Assembly (NCBI RefSeq): GCF_016908465.1
Contig: NZ_JAFBDY010000006.1
Span: 124,001 to 188,000 of the forward strand
Source: Lysinibacillus composti
GTDB taxonomy: Bacteria > Bacillota > Bacilli > Bacillales_A > Planococcaceae
Direction of reading: 5' to 3'
DNA length: 64,000 bases
Shown here: positions 33,939 to 43,403 of the stretch, in pieces
How positions within the stretch are numbered: position 1 is the stretch's first letter
How the letters are laid out: the number at the start of each line of letters is the position of its first letter
Notes under the pieces: model-generated
The model's input: only the letters and a program-made list of their open reading frames with translations
Told to the model about the DNA's origin: nothing
The model's database searches: none
Translations under genes and position numbers: made by a program

Positions 33939-35153
33939 TTAAATAACTCCATTCGCTTTATAAGTTTCTAGCTCATCTTCACTTAATTCTAGAAGATTTG
34001 TATATATTTCTTCATTGTGCTCACCAATGGATGGACCACTCCAGTTGATTTTTCCTGGTGTTTTACTTAGTTTTGGCACAATACCTGGCATATGTACCGT
34101 CCCCATGTCCGGATCTTCAATTGCTTGAATCATTTCTCTATCGTGGTAATGAGGGTCATTTGAAATATCCTCCATGTTGTAAACAGGACCCGCTGGAACT
34201 CCGTATTCGTCCATTAAATTAAGCACATCTTGTGCATCGTTTTGCAGAACCCATTCCCCGATTAAATCTTCAAGTTCTGTTTGGTTTTTCCCACGTGCTG
34301 TATGATTATTGAACTTCGGATCTTCCAACCATTCTGGATGTCCTATTGCTTGAGCAAGGCGTATAAATAATTGATCGGAATTAGCTGCAACAATAACTAA
34401 TTTTCCGTCTTTTGTATTATATAAATTGGAAGGGGCTACGCCTGGAAGAATGGAACCTGTTCGTTCTTTTATAACTCCATACTTGTAGTATTCTCCAATT
34501 CCGTTTTCCATTACAGCAAATACCGCTTCATATAAAGCGACATCGATCTCTTGCCCTTCACTTTCATTATTCTTCACTTGGCTAAATAAGGCCATAATCG
34601 TCCCTAACGCCCCATATAACGCGGCTAATGAATCACCGATACTAACGCCAATTCTAGGTGGTACTTGCCCTGGAAAACCAGTTACATAGCGTAGTCCTCC
34701 CATTGCTTCCCCAACACTTCCAAAACCTGCCTTGCCGCTATATGTGCCTGTTTGCCCAAAGCCTGAAATTCTAGCCATAATAATCTTTTTATTTATTTTT
34801 TTAAGATCTTCGTAACCTAAATTTAGTTTATCCAGGGAACCAGGACGAAGGTTTTCTACGACAACATCTGCTTTACTCACTAACTTTTTAGCAAGGTGCT
34901 GTCCTTCTTCTGATTTTAAATTTAAGGTAATACATTTTTTGTTTCGTGCTTGTGTTGCCCACCAAACAGATTTATCGCCTTCTGTTTTACTGCCCCATTT
35001 ACGAATGTTGTCGCCTTGACCTGGAACCTCTATTTTAATAACCTCAGCTCCGAAGTCTGCTAGTATTCTAGTTAAAAAAGGTGCAGCAATAAAATTTCCA
35101 AATTCAAGTACTTTTACTCCTCTTAACGGTCCTTGTGTATTTGAGTGTTCCAA
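33939..35153 (-). CDS. family III (CaiB/BaiF) CoA-transferase, module 1
   Basis: CoA-transferase of the CaiB/BaiF family, 404 aa. A TTG at 35153 follows GGAGAGG. It has VKVLEFGNFIAAPFLTRILA, DFGAEVIKIEVPGQGD, NKKCITLNLKSEEG, VVENLRPGSLDKL and the catalytic Asp in IGVSIGDSLAAL. It should move CoA from a donor such as succinyl-CoA to a carboxylic acid. It is the last gene of a likely operon with an HMG-CoA-lyase-type enzyme and a CitMHS transporter. The SUGCT branch (glutarate/3-hydroxy-3-methylglutarate) and citramalate or malate CoA-transferases are the closest functional precedents. Confidence 0.88.
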   Translation of the reverse strand: MEHSNTQGPLRGVKVLEFGNFIAAPFLTRILADFGAEVIKIEVPGQGDNIRKWGSKTEGDKSVWWATQARNKKCITLNLKSEEGQHLAKKLVSKADVVVENLRPGSLDKLNLGYEDLKKINKKIIMARISGFGQTGTYSGKAGFGSVGEAMGGLRYVTGFPGQVPPRIGVSIGDSLAALYGALGTIMALFSQVKNNESEGQEIDVALYEAVFAVMENGIGEYYKYGVIKERTGSILPGVAPSNLYNTKDGKLVIVAANSDQLFIRLAQAIGHPEWLEDPKFNNHTARGKNQTELEDLIGEWVLQNDAQDVLNLMDEYGVPAGPVYNMEDISNDPHYHDREMIQAIEDPDMGTVHMPGIVPKLSKTPGKINWSGPSIGEHNEEIYTNLLELSEDELETYKANGVI

Positions 35154-35196
35154 AATAATTCCTCTCCTCTAAATCTAGATGTAAGTATGTGCTCAA

Positions 35197-36105
35197 TTAG
35201 GCAGTGTGAGTGTCGCTACTTTTTCCTGCTTTCATGATTTGACCACTTAATGTTTTTTCTAGTTCTTTCTCTAGTCCTCTTGATGCTAAAATTAGTTTAT
35301 CAACGTCAATTCCAGTATCGTATCCCATTTGTTCTAGCATATGGACAGTATCTTCAGTACAAATATTGCCAGTTGCACCTGGGGCAAAAGGACATCCACC
35401 AATTCCGCCTAACGCAGCATCAAAATGCGTTACACCGCCTCTAATACCTGCAATGACATTTGCTAGACCCATTCCTCTTGTATTATGTAAGTGGAGGCCT
35501 ACTTTTAAATTAGGCCACTTTGATTTCACAGCATAACAAGTCTCTTCAACTTGTTTTGGATTAGCCATACCCGTTGTATCGGCAAGATTAATAGAATTAG
35601 GATTATATTCAACGATTCGTTCAATGATAGGGAAAAGCTTTTCTTTTGTATACAAGCCTTCAAATGGACAACCAAAAGCAGTACTAATCGCAATATTGAT
35701 TGGGATTTGTTCTTGTAACACACTTTCTCCCATTAATAGTTTTTGAACAAATTGAATGCTTTCATCTACTGTTTGATTTGCATTTTTACGATTATGGGTC
35801 TCACTTAAAGAAAAGACGAGATTGATTTCATCTGCTTTTGCTTTTTGTGCTCGATCCACGCCTCTTTCATTTAATGCGATTGCACTATATGTCACATCTG
35901 ACCTTCTAGGTATCTTTGAAAATAGTTCTTCCGCATCTGCCATTTGAGGGACATATTTCGGATGAACAAACGATGTTAGCTCAATGTTTTTAATGCCAGC
36001 ATCAATTAAGCTATTTATTAAATCCAATTTGTAAGAAATAGACGGTATTTTGCTTTCCATTTGAAAACCGTCACGTGTAACCACTTCATTAATATGAATC
36101 TTCAT
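35197..36105 (-). CDS. HMG-CoA-lyase-family enzyme, module 1
   Basis: Retro-aldol CoA lyase of the DRE-TIM family, 302 aa. GGAGG lies 5 bases before the ATG at 36105. Metal and substrate motifs are NEVVTRDGFQME (Asp of R-D-G-x-Q), GLHLHNTRGMGLAN (H-x-H) and the signature GGIGGCPFAPGATGN with the catalytic Cys. HMG-CoA lyase gives acetyl-CoA and acetoacetate; relatives cleave citramalyl-CoA. The first signature is T-R-D-G-F rather than P-R-D-G-L, a small deviation. It lies 43 bp before the CoA-transferase. Confidence 0.9.
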   Translation of the reverse strand: MKIHINEVVTRDGFQMESKIPSISYKLDLINSLIDAGIKNIELTSFVHPKYVPQMADAEELFSKIPRRSDVTYSAIALNERGVDRAQKAKADEINLVFSLSETHNRKNANQTVDESIQFVQKLLMGESVLQEQIPINIAISTAFGCPFEGLYTKEKLFPIIERIVEYNPNSINLADTTGMANPKQVEETCYAVKSKWPNLKVGLHLHNTRGMGLANVIAGIRGGVTHFDAALGGIGGCPFAPGATGNICTEDTVHMLEQMGYDTGIDVDKLILASRGLEKELEKTLSGQIMKAGKSSDTHTA

Positions 36106-36184
36106 AATATCCTCCAACTCTACTTCTACTACTTTGTTCAATTTCACTATTTAACTATAACATTTTCTAAAAATTCTATCAATT

Positions 36185-37483
36185 TCAGATTGTGATATGT
36201 CCTAAACCAATCCCAATTAAAATAAATAGTACTAAAATCCCGACTGCCCATTTTAATGCATATTTTTGAACTGCAACCAAATTCACTTTAGTTAGTTCCG
36301 TTAATAAATACATTGCTCCAACTAGTGGTCCGATAAAGCCAAATGGCGAACTATAGAGAGAAGCAATAGCAATTTCTTGAGCACTGATTCCATATGATGC
36401 AGCCGTTTCAGCTAAAATGGGGATAATCCCGAAGTAGTAAGCATCAGGACCGATAAAGAAGATCACTGCAGGACCAACTATAGCTACGACTAGACTCATG
36501 AACGGGCCAAAACCATCTGGAATAATAGAAATTAAACTTTGTGCCATCGATTCAGACATTCCAGTCCCTTTCAAAATTCCTGAAAAAACGCCAGCAGCAA
36601 GAATAATGCTCGTCACATTTAAAGCATTGGATGCATGTCGTGAAAGTACTTCTTTTTGTAGTTTTATTGAAGGGAAATTAATGAGTAATGCTAGTGCTGT
36701 ACCAAAAACAAATAACACGATGGAAGGAATCCATTCTAAAACTAATGCAACCATAATAATCATGGTTAACACTAAATTCACCCAAATTAACCAAGTGCGC
36801 TTTTGTTCCGAATCTACAATAGTTGTAGCTGCCATTTGAGCATCCGCTTTATGAAGTAAGTTAGAATAAACACCTAATCTTGCCCGTTCTTTTCTTCCGA
36901 TAAAATAAGCTACAATCACAATATAAACTATTCCAGCAATCATTCCTGGTAATACGGAAACGAATAAAGAAGTCGGGTCAAGATTTAATACGGAGGCAAC
37001 CCTTCCAACTGGACCTCCCCAAGGAACTAGTGTTGTAATCCCAATTTGCAAAGCAGTAAGCGCTGCTAGAATGATTGGTTTGATCCCTAACTTTAAATAA
37101 ATAGGAAGAAAAGCACTAATACAAATCATGATAGTAGATGACCCATCTCCATCAAAACCAACAATTCCTGCTAACACAGCAGAGCCTACGATGACTTTTA
37201 ATGGGTCGCCTTTAGCTAATTGAACAATTTTATTTGTTAGCGGATCAAATAAACCTACATCAATCATGATGGCAAAATACAAGATAGCAAATAAAATTAA
37301 TAGTGCAGTAGGAGCTGTATTAACAATTCCCTCTTTCATTAATGTTCCTAACTCTAAACCAAAACCACCTATTACACCAAAAATGATTGGGATAATAATT
37401 AACCCAATAAAAGGTGAAACACGATTTGTTAGAATTAAGTACAAGAATGAAATAATCATTAGAAATCCTAAAATACTCAACAT
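36185..37483 (-). CDS. CitMHS-family carboxylate:H+ symporter
   Basis: Membrane symporter of the citrate-Mg2+/Ca2+ (CitMHS) family, 432 aa, with about 11-12 hydrophobic segments. The ATG at 37483 follows AGGGGGA. Segments such as VGSAVLAGIVGFDGDGSST, ALQIGITTLVPWGGPVGR and ASLYSSPFGFIGPLVGAMY fit the family. It lies 79 bp upstream of the lyase gene on the same strand, so it probably imports the acid processed by the two enzymes. Confidence 0.88.
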   Translation of the reverse strand: MLSILGFLMIISFLYLILTNRVSPFIGLIIIPIIFGVIGGFGLELGTLMKEGIVNTAPTALLILFAILYFAIMIDVGLFDPLTNKIVQLAKGDPLKVIVGSAVLAGIVGFDGDGSSTIMICISAFLPIYLKLGIKPIILAALTALQIGITTLVPWGGPVGRVASVLNLDPTSLFVSVLPGMIAGIVYIVIVAYFIGRKERARLGVYSNLLHKADAQMAATTIVDSEQKRTWLIWVNLVLTMIIMVALVLEWIPSIVLFVFGTALALLINFPSIKLQKEVLSRHASNALNVTSIILAAGVFSGILKGTGMSESMAQSLISIIPDGFGPFMSLVVAIVGPAVIFFIGPDAYYFGIIPILAETAASYGISAQEIAIASLYSSPFGFIGPLVGAMYLLTELTKVNLVAVQKYALKWAVGILVLFILIGIGLGHITI

Positions 37484-37790
37484 ACCATAAATCCCCCTAT
37501 CATTTCCCCGAAGTACCGGCATCTCTTACATTTTCAAAGATTAGATACCAACCAACTTAAGATTTGTAACTACTGATTAGATTTTAACCGTCGATTGAAT
37601 GTTAGTAACTTTCTGAAATTTACGTTAATTCCAATGATAAAATTTACCATGGACATTTTCAAGATAAACTTTAGTGGATTAAAGTTTTAAAGCAATAAAT
37701 AGGTAAAAAGGTATATAAAATATTTATTTTTGTAATGTTAATCTTGAGTTAAAGTAAATGTAGTTGAAAAATACATATGTATAATGAAAT
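37484..37790. other. 307-bp intergenic region, promoter of the first organic-acid operon
   Basis: AT-rich. It should hold the promoter of the CitMHS operon, but I see no convincing paired -35/-10, catabolite-repression site or RNA element, and no gene. Confidence 0.4.
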
Positions 37791-37836
37791 AAAAAAAGAG
37801 TAAATTCTACACACTCGTAGAAATCACTCTTTTTTC
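37791..37836 (-). terminator. terminator of the YhgE/Pip gene
   Basis: AAAAAAAGAGT and ACTCTTTTTT, with an inner CTAC/GTAG pair, form a hairpin with T-tracts on both strands, 15 bp past the stop at 37851. Confidence 0.8.
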
Positions 37837-37850
37837 CAACTATATTCCGA

Positions 37851-40010
37851 CTAATGAAAAAGACCTGATTGCTTTCCTTTATTTCTTAATCGTTCGGTAA
37901 ATTTATTTATTGGGCCCTTTAGGAATCCAATCATTAGTGCTATAACACCAAAGACTAAGATGAATAATATGTCGTGATATACACGACCTAAAACTCTTCC
38001 TGCAGTCGCTTCACGTAAAAGGTCAATAGCATAAGTAAAAGGTAAAAAAGGGTTAATGAGCTGAAAAAATGTTGGTAGTAATACGGCTGGATATGTTCCT
38101 CCAGAACCTGCAATTTGAAGTACTAATAACACAATAGAAAGCGCTTTTCCTACATTACCGAAAACTGAAACTAGTGTGTAGACGATGATAATAAATACGC
38201 AACTACATAGTATGCAGAACAAAATAAACCAAAATGGCTCGATAATATCTACTTTAAGTAGCCATATGTTTCCCAAAGAAACAATAACTGCTTGCAAAAT
38301 TCCAATTGTGATAAAAGTAAACATACGCCCGAAATAAATCTGCCGTCTGGAATAGTTTTCATTTGGATGTACTTCAGTAGATAATAACGATATTAATAAT
38401 AATCCCCCTACCCATGTTGCTAACACTGTATAAAACGGAGTCATTCCTGTTCCATAGTTGGCGATTGGGAACATTTTATGTTCATTTAAAAGGACTGGCT
38501 CTTTAAAGAATTGTTCTTCTGCGATAGGGTTATTTTGCAGAAGTTTAATAATTTCACTTAAATCTGTATCTTTTTGAATGAATCGAATCTGGTTTGTTAA
38601 CCCTATTATTTTGTCTCGAATTATAGGATAGTCACTAGATAACGTTGCTAGTACTTCTCTTCCTTTTAATAAGTTCGTTTCTGTACGATTTAACATTTTT
38701 GAAACTTCGGGTATCGTTTGTTGAACTTGTGTTAAGATTGATTTTGCACTTGCTAAAGTATTTTTAACTTCCGTTACTTTATTTTTTAAAACTGGCTGTA
38801 ATTCAGTAAAAGAATTTAAGAATTTTTCTATTTGTTCATTTGCCTCTTTTCTATTCTCTTGAAGCATTGCAATTTTTTCATTTAGTTCTGGCTGCCTATT
38901 ATTGATGATTGAATCTAGTTGAGTTGACTGCTCCGTTATATTTTGCAATGCATTTTTAATGTCACTCAATTTCATTAATACATCATTAAGTATTACATTG
39001 TCAGTATTATCTTCATTTTGGTTAATATTAGTTGATTGTTGCAAAAGTTGAATATTATTTGTAATATTATCAACCAATTGGAAAAGGTCAATTACAGTGG
39101 AGTCAATACGATCCGTCTCCTGTGTACCATTTGAAAAATTGGTATCAAAGTTATCCAATACTTCATTAAGCTCTGACAGCCTTGTTTTTAATTGGTCAAT
39201 ATCCTGATTAATGGTTGGGGTTATATTATTAACACGTTGCTCAATTCGTTCTAGGAATTCACTTGTCTCGTCAATCATTTGTAATCCCTTTGTGGAGTCT
39301 TCTTCTACACGAGGGATCATTTGTTGTGCATCTTGGATTAAGCCCTCAGCACGGTCTGCATCGTCAATTGTTTGATTAACAATCTGATAAATTTCAGGTA
39401 ATTCCTTTTCTAAAGTAAAAAGATACTCTTCAAGTCTTTCAATGGCAGGTAAGTTTTCTTCTAACTTAATACCTAAATCATTAAATATTGAAAATATGAT
39501 TCCATTCACCAATGAAATAAATTGACTGCTTATTTTTTGAACAATTATACTTGCACCCTTTTCAGTAATTTTAGGTGCGATTGCATTAATTTTTTCATTT
39601 ACGTAGTACTCAATTTCTGCTTTTTGTGGTTCATCATTCAGTACGGTACCTAACTTTTTTGAAAAATCCTTAGGAATAATAATAACTGCAAAATAGTCCC
39701 CGTATTCTAAGTTCTTCATTGCCACTTTATACTCTACAAATTGCCAATTCATAGATTTATTTTCTTTTAACGAACTAACAATTTGATCTCCGACGTGGAG
39801 TTCTTCGTTCTGTACGACAGCCCCTTGATCTTCATTTACAATGCCAATGGGAATTTGATCGGTTTGACCATAAGGATTCCAAGAGGCCTTAATGTTTAAC
39901 CATGCATACAGTGAAGGCAATAGAATGAGTCCCCCAATTAGTATTGCTGCGACCCAATTTGTAGTAATTTGCTTTATATCAAATAAGTATATTTTCCAAC
40001 TAGTTTTCAT
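37851..40010 (-). CDS. YhgE/Pip-family membrane protein
   Basis: Membrane protein of the YhgE/phage-infection-protein family, 719 aa. An N-terminal membrane segment (about 15-37) leads to the family motif LYAWLNIKASWNPYGQT, a long extracellular coiled-coil-rich domain (about 60-530; many Gln/Asn/Glu heptads) and a C-terminal five- to six-helix ABC-2-type membrane domain (FITIGILQAVIVSLGNIW onward). Pip of Lactococcus is a phage receptor and other members relate to type VII secretion. AAGGATG precedes the ATG. No TetR regulator, often a neighbour, is present. Confidence 0.88.
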   Translation of the reverse strand: MKTSWKIYLFDIKQITTNWVAAILIGGLILLPSLYAWLNIKASWNPYGQTDQIPIGIVNEDQGAVVQNEELHVGDQIVSSLKENKSMNWQFVEYKVAMKNLEYGDYFAVIIIPKDFSKKLGTVLNDEPQKAEIEYYVNEKINAIAPKITEKGASIIVQKISSQFISLVNGIIFSIFNDLGIKLEENLPAIERLEEYLFTLEKELPEIYQIVNQTIDDADRAEGLIQDAQQMIPRVEEDSTKGLQMIDETSEFLERIEQRVNNITPTINQDIDQLKTRLSELNEVLDNFDTNFSNGTQETDRIDSTVIDLFQLVDNITNNIQLLQQSTNINQNEDNTDNVILNDVLMKLSDIKNALQNITEQSTQLDSIINNRQPELNEKIAMLQENRKEANEQIEKFLNSFTELQPVLKNKVTEVKNTLASAKSILTQVQQTIPEVSKMLNRTETNLLKGREVLATLSSDYPIIRDKIIGLTNQIRFIQKDTDLSEIIKLLQNNPIAEEQFFKEPVLLNEHKMFPIANYGTGMTPFYTVLATWVGGLLLISLLSTEVHPNENYSRRQIYFGRMFTFITIGILQAVIVSLGNIWLLKVDIIEPFWFILFCILCSCVFIIIVYTLVSVFGNVGKALSIVLLVLQIAGSGGTYPAVLLPTFFQLINPFLPFTYAIDLLREATAGRVLGRVYHDILFILVFGVIALMIGFLKGPINKFTERLRNKGKQSGLFH

Positions 40011-40246
40011 CTAATCATCCTTATTCATTCCTTTGGGTAATTTCTCCATATGGTTTATGCATTATCGCAATTAGCATCACCAGGAAAGATGTATTTTATA
40101 CTAAAAATGCTGTCTGATTATGCAATAATTGGAATGAGTATGATGAATGAGGAAATGAATTTCGGAACAATTTTACCGTTTTTTTATAGCTAATTCGGGG
40201 CAGACCAAAATATTGACAGCCCTAAAAGATGTGCTTTCTTAAAAAA

Positions 40247-40299
40247 TAAAAAATGCATCTCCTAGTTCATTCATTACTAGAAGATGCATTTTTTATTTT
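40247..40299 (-). terminator. terminator of the M23 peptidase gene
   Basis: AAAAAATGCATCT and AGATGCATTTTTT, with inner CTAGT/ACTAG, form a long stem with T-tracts on both strands, just beyond the stop at 40303. Confidence 0.9.
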
Positions 40300-40302
40300 C
40301 AT

Positions 40303-41568
40303 TTAATTAAACGGTACATAACGTAATGGGTTTACGGATGTAGATCCACGCCAATCCCATGAACCGATGTGCAATTCAAAGTGAAGGTGTGGTCCTGTAG
40401 AGTTACCAGTGCTACCCATGTTCGCAATTTGTTCACCCTTCGATACTCTTTGTCCCACACTTACATTGTAAGAACTTAAATGTCCGTATAATGTGATAAA
40501 TGTTTGACCATTGATTGAATGCGTAATCATAACAAGGTTACCAAAACCAGCTAATGGGCCTGCATGTGAAACAATACCATCTGCTGCTGCAACGATTGGT
40601 GTACCTACTGAGTTTGCTACATCGACGCCTAAATGCTTACTATTATCAAAAGTACGATATCCGTAATTGGATGTAAACCTACCATATGTAGGCGCAGTCC
40701 ATGTACCACTTGAAGTTGCAGGAAGTGCTGCTGAACCTGAATTATAGTTTGCATTTTTATTTTGCTCATCTTGTCGTGCAAGGGCAGCGATACGTTTTTG
40801 TTCAGCTGTTATTTTTGAAGTTAACTCTTCGCTAATTTGATACATTTCTGCATAACTTGTTTCTAAATTTTTCTTCGATTTTTCTAATTTTGCTTGCTCT
40901 GCTTCTAATTCAGTTATTAAAGCTTTTTTATCTACCTTTTGGCTATTCAATTTCGTTTTTAGGGAAACTAATTTTCCCTTATTTGTCTCGAGACTCGCAA
41001 GTTTTTCATTTAACTTATTTTCAGTTTCTTCTAACTTAAACTTATCTTCAGCTTGTTCATTGATAATCTCACGGTCTGCATCCATTAAAGTACTTACCGC
41101 AGAGAAGCGATCGATGAAATCTACAAAACTATTTGCTCCAAGTAAAACGTCAATATAACTAATAGAACCACTAACTTGAACTGCACGTAAGCGTTCGTCA
41201 ATTAGCTTTTCACGATTTGCTATTTTATTTTCTAGCTCTTTTATATCACTTTTCAACTCTTCAATTTCTTTGTTTGTTTTGTTGATTTTCGTGTTTACTT
41301 CATCAATATTGTTCTCAGTTGAAACAATTTTCTTATTCAGTGTAAGAATTTGTTTTAATAATTTATCTTGTTTTGTTTGATTCGATTGGATTGCATTCTT
41401 TTTTTCATTAATTTGTTTATTGATTTCTGACTTTTTTTGTTCAACCTGTTTTTGTTCTTCTTTTAAATTATTCAAGGTACTAGCAGAAGCTTGTGTACCG
41501 AATAAAAGTGTTGATAATAATACAACGGAAGACCCAGTCCGAACAAGTTTACTTAATCTATTACTCAA
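40303..41568 (-). CDS. secreted M23 peptidase with N-terminal coiled coil (EnvC/CwlO-like)
   Basis: Exported cell-wall hydrolase or hydrolase activator, 421 aa. The start is taken as the TTG at 41568, because GGGGGA lies 8 bases upstream. A signal peptide ends near QASAS. A coiled coil spans about 35-270 (LKEEQKQVEQKKSEIN; ELEAEQAKLEKSKKNLE), then a linker and an M23 domain with zinc ligands in KHLGVDVAN and GPHLHFELH. The coiled coil resembles FtsX-controlled CwlO/EnvC proteins. An inverted repeat TGTAAT-N6-ATTACA lies about 100 bp upstream (41668-41685). Confidence 0.9.
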   Translation of the reverse strand: MSNRLSKLVRTGSSVVLLSTLLFGTQASASTLNNLKEEQKQVEQKKSEINKQINEKKNAIQSNQTKQDKLLKQILTLNKKIVSTENNIDEVNTKINKTNKEIEELKSDIKELENKIANREKLIDERLRAVQVSGSISYIDVLLGANSFVDFIDRFSAVSTLMDADREIINEQAEDKFKLEETENKLNEKLASLETNKGKLVSLKTKLNSQKVDKKALITELEAEQAKLEKSKKNLETSYAEMYQISEELTSKITAEQKRIAALARQDEQNKNANYNSGSAALPATSSGTWTAPTYGRFTSNYGYRTFDNSKHLGVDVANSVGTPIVAAADGIVSHAGPLAGFGNLVMITHSINGQTFITLYGHLSSYNVSVGQRVSKGEQIANMGSTGNSTGPHLHFELHIGSWDWRGSTSVNPLRYVPFN

Positions 41569-41717
41569 TTTATATATCCCCCAAAAGCACTTCCATCTTT
41601 TAAGTTCGACAAAAAGCACGGTATATTTCTATTTTTCTACATATCTATTATAACAGTAAAACTTCGATGTAATTTTACAATTACATTTCAATTTGGGGAA
41701 TTTATACAAAAAGAAAA

Positions 41718-42068
41718 GAGGTTGGGACAGATCCAAAAAACATCATTTTCTCAAAATGAGAAAATGATGTTTTTTTGCTGTTAATTCTATTGATGAATCC
41801 TATTAAAGATCCGGTGAGAGCGGACTAAGCACACAAGTCATAAAGCCACGTTGTACGTGTCTTTACGAATTGTCTTTGTGCTTTGTGTAAGGTCCGCTCA
41901 CATAAGATTTGTCCTTCTAAACTTTCCGGAAATTGGCGCGGCTTACAGTGGTAGGCCGCGGTTTTTCGGAGAATGGCTAACACTTATTGCTCTCAAACTA
42001 TAAAATATCAATATTTTATTAAAGATAATAGTGGCTTTCCTAAAAAATTCTACTTATGTCCCATCCTC
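41718..42068. repeat. 351-bp structured element with terminal inverted repeats
   Basis: The ends GAGGTTGGGAC (41718) and GTCCCATCCTC (42058-42068) are inverted repeats with one mismatch. Inside lie three hairpins: a perfect 13-bp stem (ACATCATTTTCTC, about 41739-41777) with a T7 tail; a long imperfect hairpin at about 41814-41904 bounded by GTGAG and CTCAC; and a GC-rich CGCGGC/GCCGCG stem at about 41937-41970 followed by TTTTT. The middle is far richer in GC than its surroundings. No ORF fits. It could be a MITE-like repeat or a structured RNA. Confidence 0.6.
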
Positions 42069-42080
42069 ATAGCGATTATG

Positions 42081-42599
42081 TCATTCAATTTTACTCTTAT
42101 TTAAAGTTAACAATCTCAGTACACAAAGTAAAAGATACCCTATTAAACCACCAAACGTATTTGTGATTAAGTCAGTTACATCAAAGATTCTAGTTTCTAA
42201 TCCGTTCCACCAAACATTTAATAATTGGGAAATTTCTATAAATAAACTAAAACTTAATGTCATTAAAACAGTTTTCATTAACCTTTTTTTCTTGATCAAT
42301 GGATAAATAATTCCAAAAGGTATCATCATAATCACGTTTAAAACAATTTCTCTTAATGCCCCATCGTAATTTAAAATTAAATCTCTGAAAGGAGTAAAAT
42401 TTGCAGTTTCCATGAACCGATTGTTTGTGCCACTAAAAGGTATCGTAACCGGCATAAGTGTTACAAAGAAAACCATTACTACATAAACATACATTAATGT
42501 TTTACTAATTAATGCCTTTTTTGAGTCTTTTGACCATTTTTTGTAAAAGAAAGTGTTATATATTAGTGCTAAAAATAAAAAATCAATAAAATAAGCCAA
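42081..42599 (-). CDS. VanZ-family membrane protein
   Basis: VanZ-like protein, 172 aa, with four to five membrane helices. The TTG at 42599 follows GAGGAG by 8 bases. Family signatures are VTLMPVTIPFSG, NFTPFRDLI, REIVLNVIMMIPFGIIYPLI and the late DVTDLITNTFGGLIGYLL. VanZ proteins are linked to teicoplanin tolerance and wall metabolism, but most have no known role. Single gene. Confidence 0.88.
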   Translation of the reverse strand: MAYFIDFLFLALIYNTFFYKKWSKDSKKALISKTLMYVYVVMVFFVTLMPVTIPFSGTNNRFMETANFTPFRDLILNYDGALREIVLNVIMMIPFGIIYPLIKKKRLMKTVLMTLSFSLFIEISQLLNVWWNGLETRIFDVTDLITNTFGGLIGYLLLCVLRLLTLNKSKIE

Positions 42600-42677
42600 T
42601 CTTAAATCTCCTCAAAACTCTATCATACTTCATGCATATTTATTAAATATAACAAATAAAGCGAGGAAAAGTTCCAA

Positions 42678-43295
42678 TTATTTATTATTTACTAGATTTT
42701 TCTTCATAAGAGATGCGATTTGAAGACTGTCCTGGTCGGTGCTTTTTTCCAACTCTTGTATTACTAGCTCTTGTCGTTCGACAGGATGGTTTTGACTTAA
42801 TTTCGCTTTTGCTTCAATTCTTGTGATGTTTATTTTGAATGCGACAATCCCTTTTCTCATTCCTTCAATATACTTTGAATCTACATCTTTATAATTGTAT
42901 GAGCTTACAGGAGATTCATATTTGTTTACCATCTCAGATAAAGAATCTAAAATAACTGTTTGATCTTCAACTATTTCTAATTCTCCAAATACATGTACCG
43001 ATACATAATTCCAAGTGGGAACAGCTTTACTTGTCTCATACCAAGAAGGCGAAATATAACAGTGGGGCCCTTGGAACACGACAAGGACTTGCTGATTATT
43101 AATATCCTTCCATTGTTCGTTTTGACGTGCAAAATGACCGGATAAAGCATTTTCTGTTTTATTTAATATGAGTGGTAGATGGGTTGCATGTGGTTCACCG
43201 TTATGCACCGAAAATAAAGTGGCAAAGCTGTACTGTTCGATCATTTCATAAATAAATTCGTCATCATTAATTTGAAAATGCTTTGGGATATACAT
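42678..43295 (-). CDS. PaiB-family FMN-binding protein
   Basis: FMN-binding split-barrel protein of the PaiB type, 205 aa. AAGGAGGAG precedes the ATG at 43295. It begins MYIPKHFQINDDEFIYEMI and contains PHATHLPLIL, LVVFQGPHCYISPSWYE and VPTWNYVSVHVFGELE, the usual PaiB run; RIEAKAKLSQNHP is the C-terminal signature. B. subtilis PaiB is linked to protease and sporulation control. It is divergent from a MocR regulator 108 bp away, which probably controls it. Confidence 0.9.
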   Translation of the reverse strand: MYIPKHFQINDDEFIYEMIEQYSFATLFSVHNGEPHATHLPLILNKTENALSGHFARQNEQWKDINNQQVLVVFQGPHCYISPSWYETSKAVPTWNYVSVHVFGELEIVEDQTVILDSLSEMVNKYESPVSSYNYKDVDSKYIEGMRKGIVAFKINITRIEAKAKLSQNHPVERQELVIQELEKSTDQDSLQIASLMKKNLVNNK

Positions 43296-43403
43296 TTAAT
43301 ACTCTCCTCCTTGAATTCCACTTAATATGGAAAATTTTATAATGTTTTCTGACATTTAAAAAGGTACAATTATAAACAAATAGACATGTCAGAGGTGGTC
43401 GAG

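Noticed and set aside
40050-40193. 47-codon forward frame between YhgE/Pip and the M23 gene
   Set aside because: No ribosome-binding site, Met-rich composition and no recognised homology; it runs against the surrounding operons.
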